A stretch of 64,000 nt of DNA from Salinisphaera sp963835375. GTDB taxonomy: Bacteria; Pseudomonadota; Gammaproteobacteria; Nevskiales; Salinisphaeraceae. Both the position numbers and the translations under genes were made by a program. The stretch spans positions 62,001 to 126,000 of the forward strand of contig CAWIGB010000006.1 in NCBI GenBank assembly GCA_963835375.1, read 5' to 3'. Below, piece after piece: positions 63,470-64,000 of the stretch. Positions within the stretch are counted from its first letter, which is position 1; the number at the start of each line of letters is the position of its first letter. Below the pieces are notes generated by a model that saw nothing but the letters and a program-made list of their open reading frames with translations, had not been told where the DNA came from and made no database searches.

Positions 63470-64000
63470 TCGACCGCCTGACCCTGCCCGGCGTGCTGGG
63501 CGCCGCACTGCTCGCCGAAGCCCGCCGGGCGCCGAGCATCGAGATCTGCGGCCTGATCGCCGACGGCGGCGCCCCGTCACCCGCGCATTATCCGATCGCC
63601 AATCGCGCCAGCCGCGCCGTCGACCGATTCGAGATGGACCCGGCCGGTCAGATTGCCGCCTTCAAGCGAATGCGCCACCACGGGCACACGCTGGTCGCCA
63701 TTTATCATTCGCATCCGGGCGGCGAAGCCGAGCCCTCGATTCACGACCGCCGCGGCCACACTTATCCCGAGGCAGCCGCGGTGATCGTGGCGCCGAACGC
63801 CCGGCTTGGCGACCTCATCCGGGCCTGGAACCTCGCCGGCGACATGCCATGCGAAATCCCGATCGAATGGACCGACCCCGCCCCCGCCGGGCGGATTTTT
63901 GTAGAATCTCCAACTGGATCAACCGACGGCTTTGTTCATGCGCCTTTCCGCTTTCGCCCTGGCCACTACCAAGGAGACGCCGGCCGACGCCGAGATCGTC
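63460..64000 (+). CDS. JAMM/MPN (Mov34) metalloprotease-fold protein, 3' end uncertain
   Basis: From ATG 63460. The full JAMM zinc site is visible: Glu in SIEICGLI, then HSHPGGEAEPSIHD (HxH-x7-S-x2-D). Such small prokaryotic MPN proteins act as deubiquitinase-like or isopeptidase enzymes, often in sulfur-carrier metabolism. About 145 residues would be normal, but no in-frame stop occurs before the window ends. A single indel near 63890 would bring in the TAG at 63902-63904. As written the frame overlaps proS out of frame, which is unlikely. Confidence 0.75.
   Translation, partial: MRIVDRLTLPGVLGAALLAEARRAPSIEICGLIADGGAPSPAHYPIANRASRAVDRFEMDPAGQIAAFKRMRHHGHTLVAIYHSHPGGEAEPSIHDRRGHTYPEAAAVIVAPNARLGDLIRAWNLAGDMPCEIPIEWTDPAPAGRIFVESPTGSTDGFVHAPFRFRPGHYQGDAGRRRDR
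63938..64000 (+). CDS. proS: Prolyl-tRNA synthetase, N-terminal start only
   Basis: ATG 63938 begins MRLSAFALATTKETPADAEIV, matching the characteristic ProRS N-terminus (MRxSxFxLxTxKETPADAEIVSH). Only 21 codons lie in the window. It follows the JAMM gene; a TAGAAT box near 63902 could be its -10 element. Confidence 0.85.
   Translation, partial: MRLSAFALATTKETPADAEIV

Overview
The window is high-GC gammaproteobacterial chromosome. The gene orders ychF-pth-rplY-prs-tRNA-Gln-...-lolB-TPR-hemA-prfA-prmC and mutS / pncC-thpR-recA-recX-...-alaS-lysC-tRNA-Ser-tRNA-Arg are typical of Gammaproteobacteria. The metal-efflux load and the amine and proline-type osmolyte genes fit a marine or halophilic member such as a Salinisphaera relative (inference; there is no 16S gene here).

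Layout. Positions 1-6.6 kb hold an arsenosugar-type cluster: a frameshifted arsS radical SAM gene, a GDCCVxC small protein, a glutaredoxin, a DUF3047 gene carrying an in-frame 268-bp MITE, a VTT-membrane/FAD oxidoreductase fusion, and two TIGR04283/TIGR04282 glycosyltransferases. At 6.9-8.5 kb lies debris: an NlpC/P60-like hydrolase split by a complete IS1595-type element with an 8-bp target duplication, then a LysR tail. At 8.6-18.6 kb, on the minus strand, is a metal/efflux block: an MFS carrier, an RcnR/DmeR-DmeF-like pair, an RND pump with adaptor and CusRS-like two-component system, and a short CDF protein. At 18.7-25.2 kb are a decayed Lrp regulator, a 1351-residue CheB-CheR-PAS-histidine kinase with a receiver protein, and a second MITE relative. 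At 25.6-35.9 kb are an MHS transporter with a proline-racemase-family enzyme, then a gamma-glutamylation amine/amino-alcohol operon (RpiR, PuuA-like, ALDH, SDR, a 44-residue membrane peptide, APC permease, PuuD-like). From 36.2 kb to the end the window is mostly housekeeping: tRNAs, lysC, alaS, recX, recA, mutS, a UbiB-like kinase, ychF, pth, rplY, prs, lolB, hemA, prfA, prmC, an NAD-type isocitrate dehydrogenase, an L,D-transpeptidase and the start of proS.

A pervasive oddity is frameshifting. About ten genes are broken by single-base indels, nearly all +1 insertions, while the protein sequence stays conserved across every break. This looks more like insertion-biased sequencing error than gene decay, except for the Lrp gene, which also carries a deletion. 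I therefore give frameshifted genes their full reconstructed span.

The points most worth following up are the MITE family (three sites), two unannotated small membrane ORFs placed directly beside transporter genes, the amine operon that lacks the PuuB oxidase but carries an SDR, the large nested palindromic repeat next to recX, and the Fsr-like transporter sitting where ispE normally lies.
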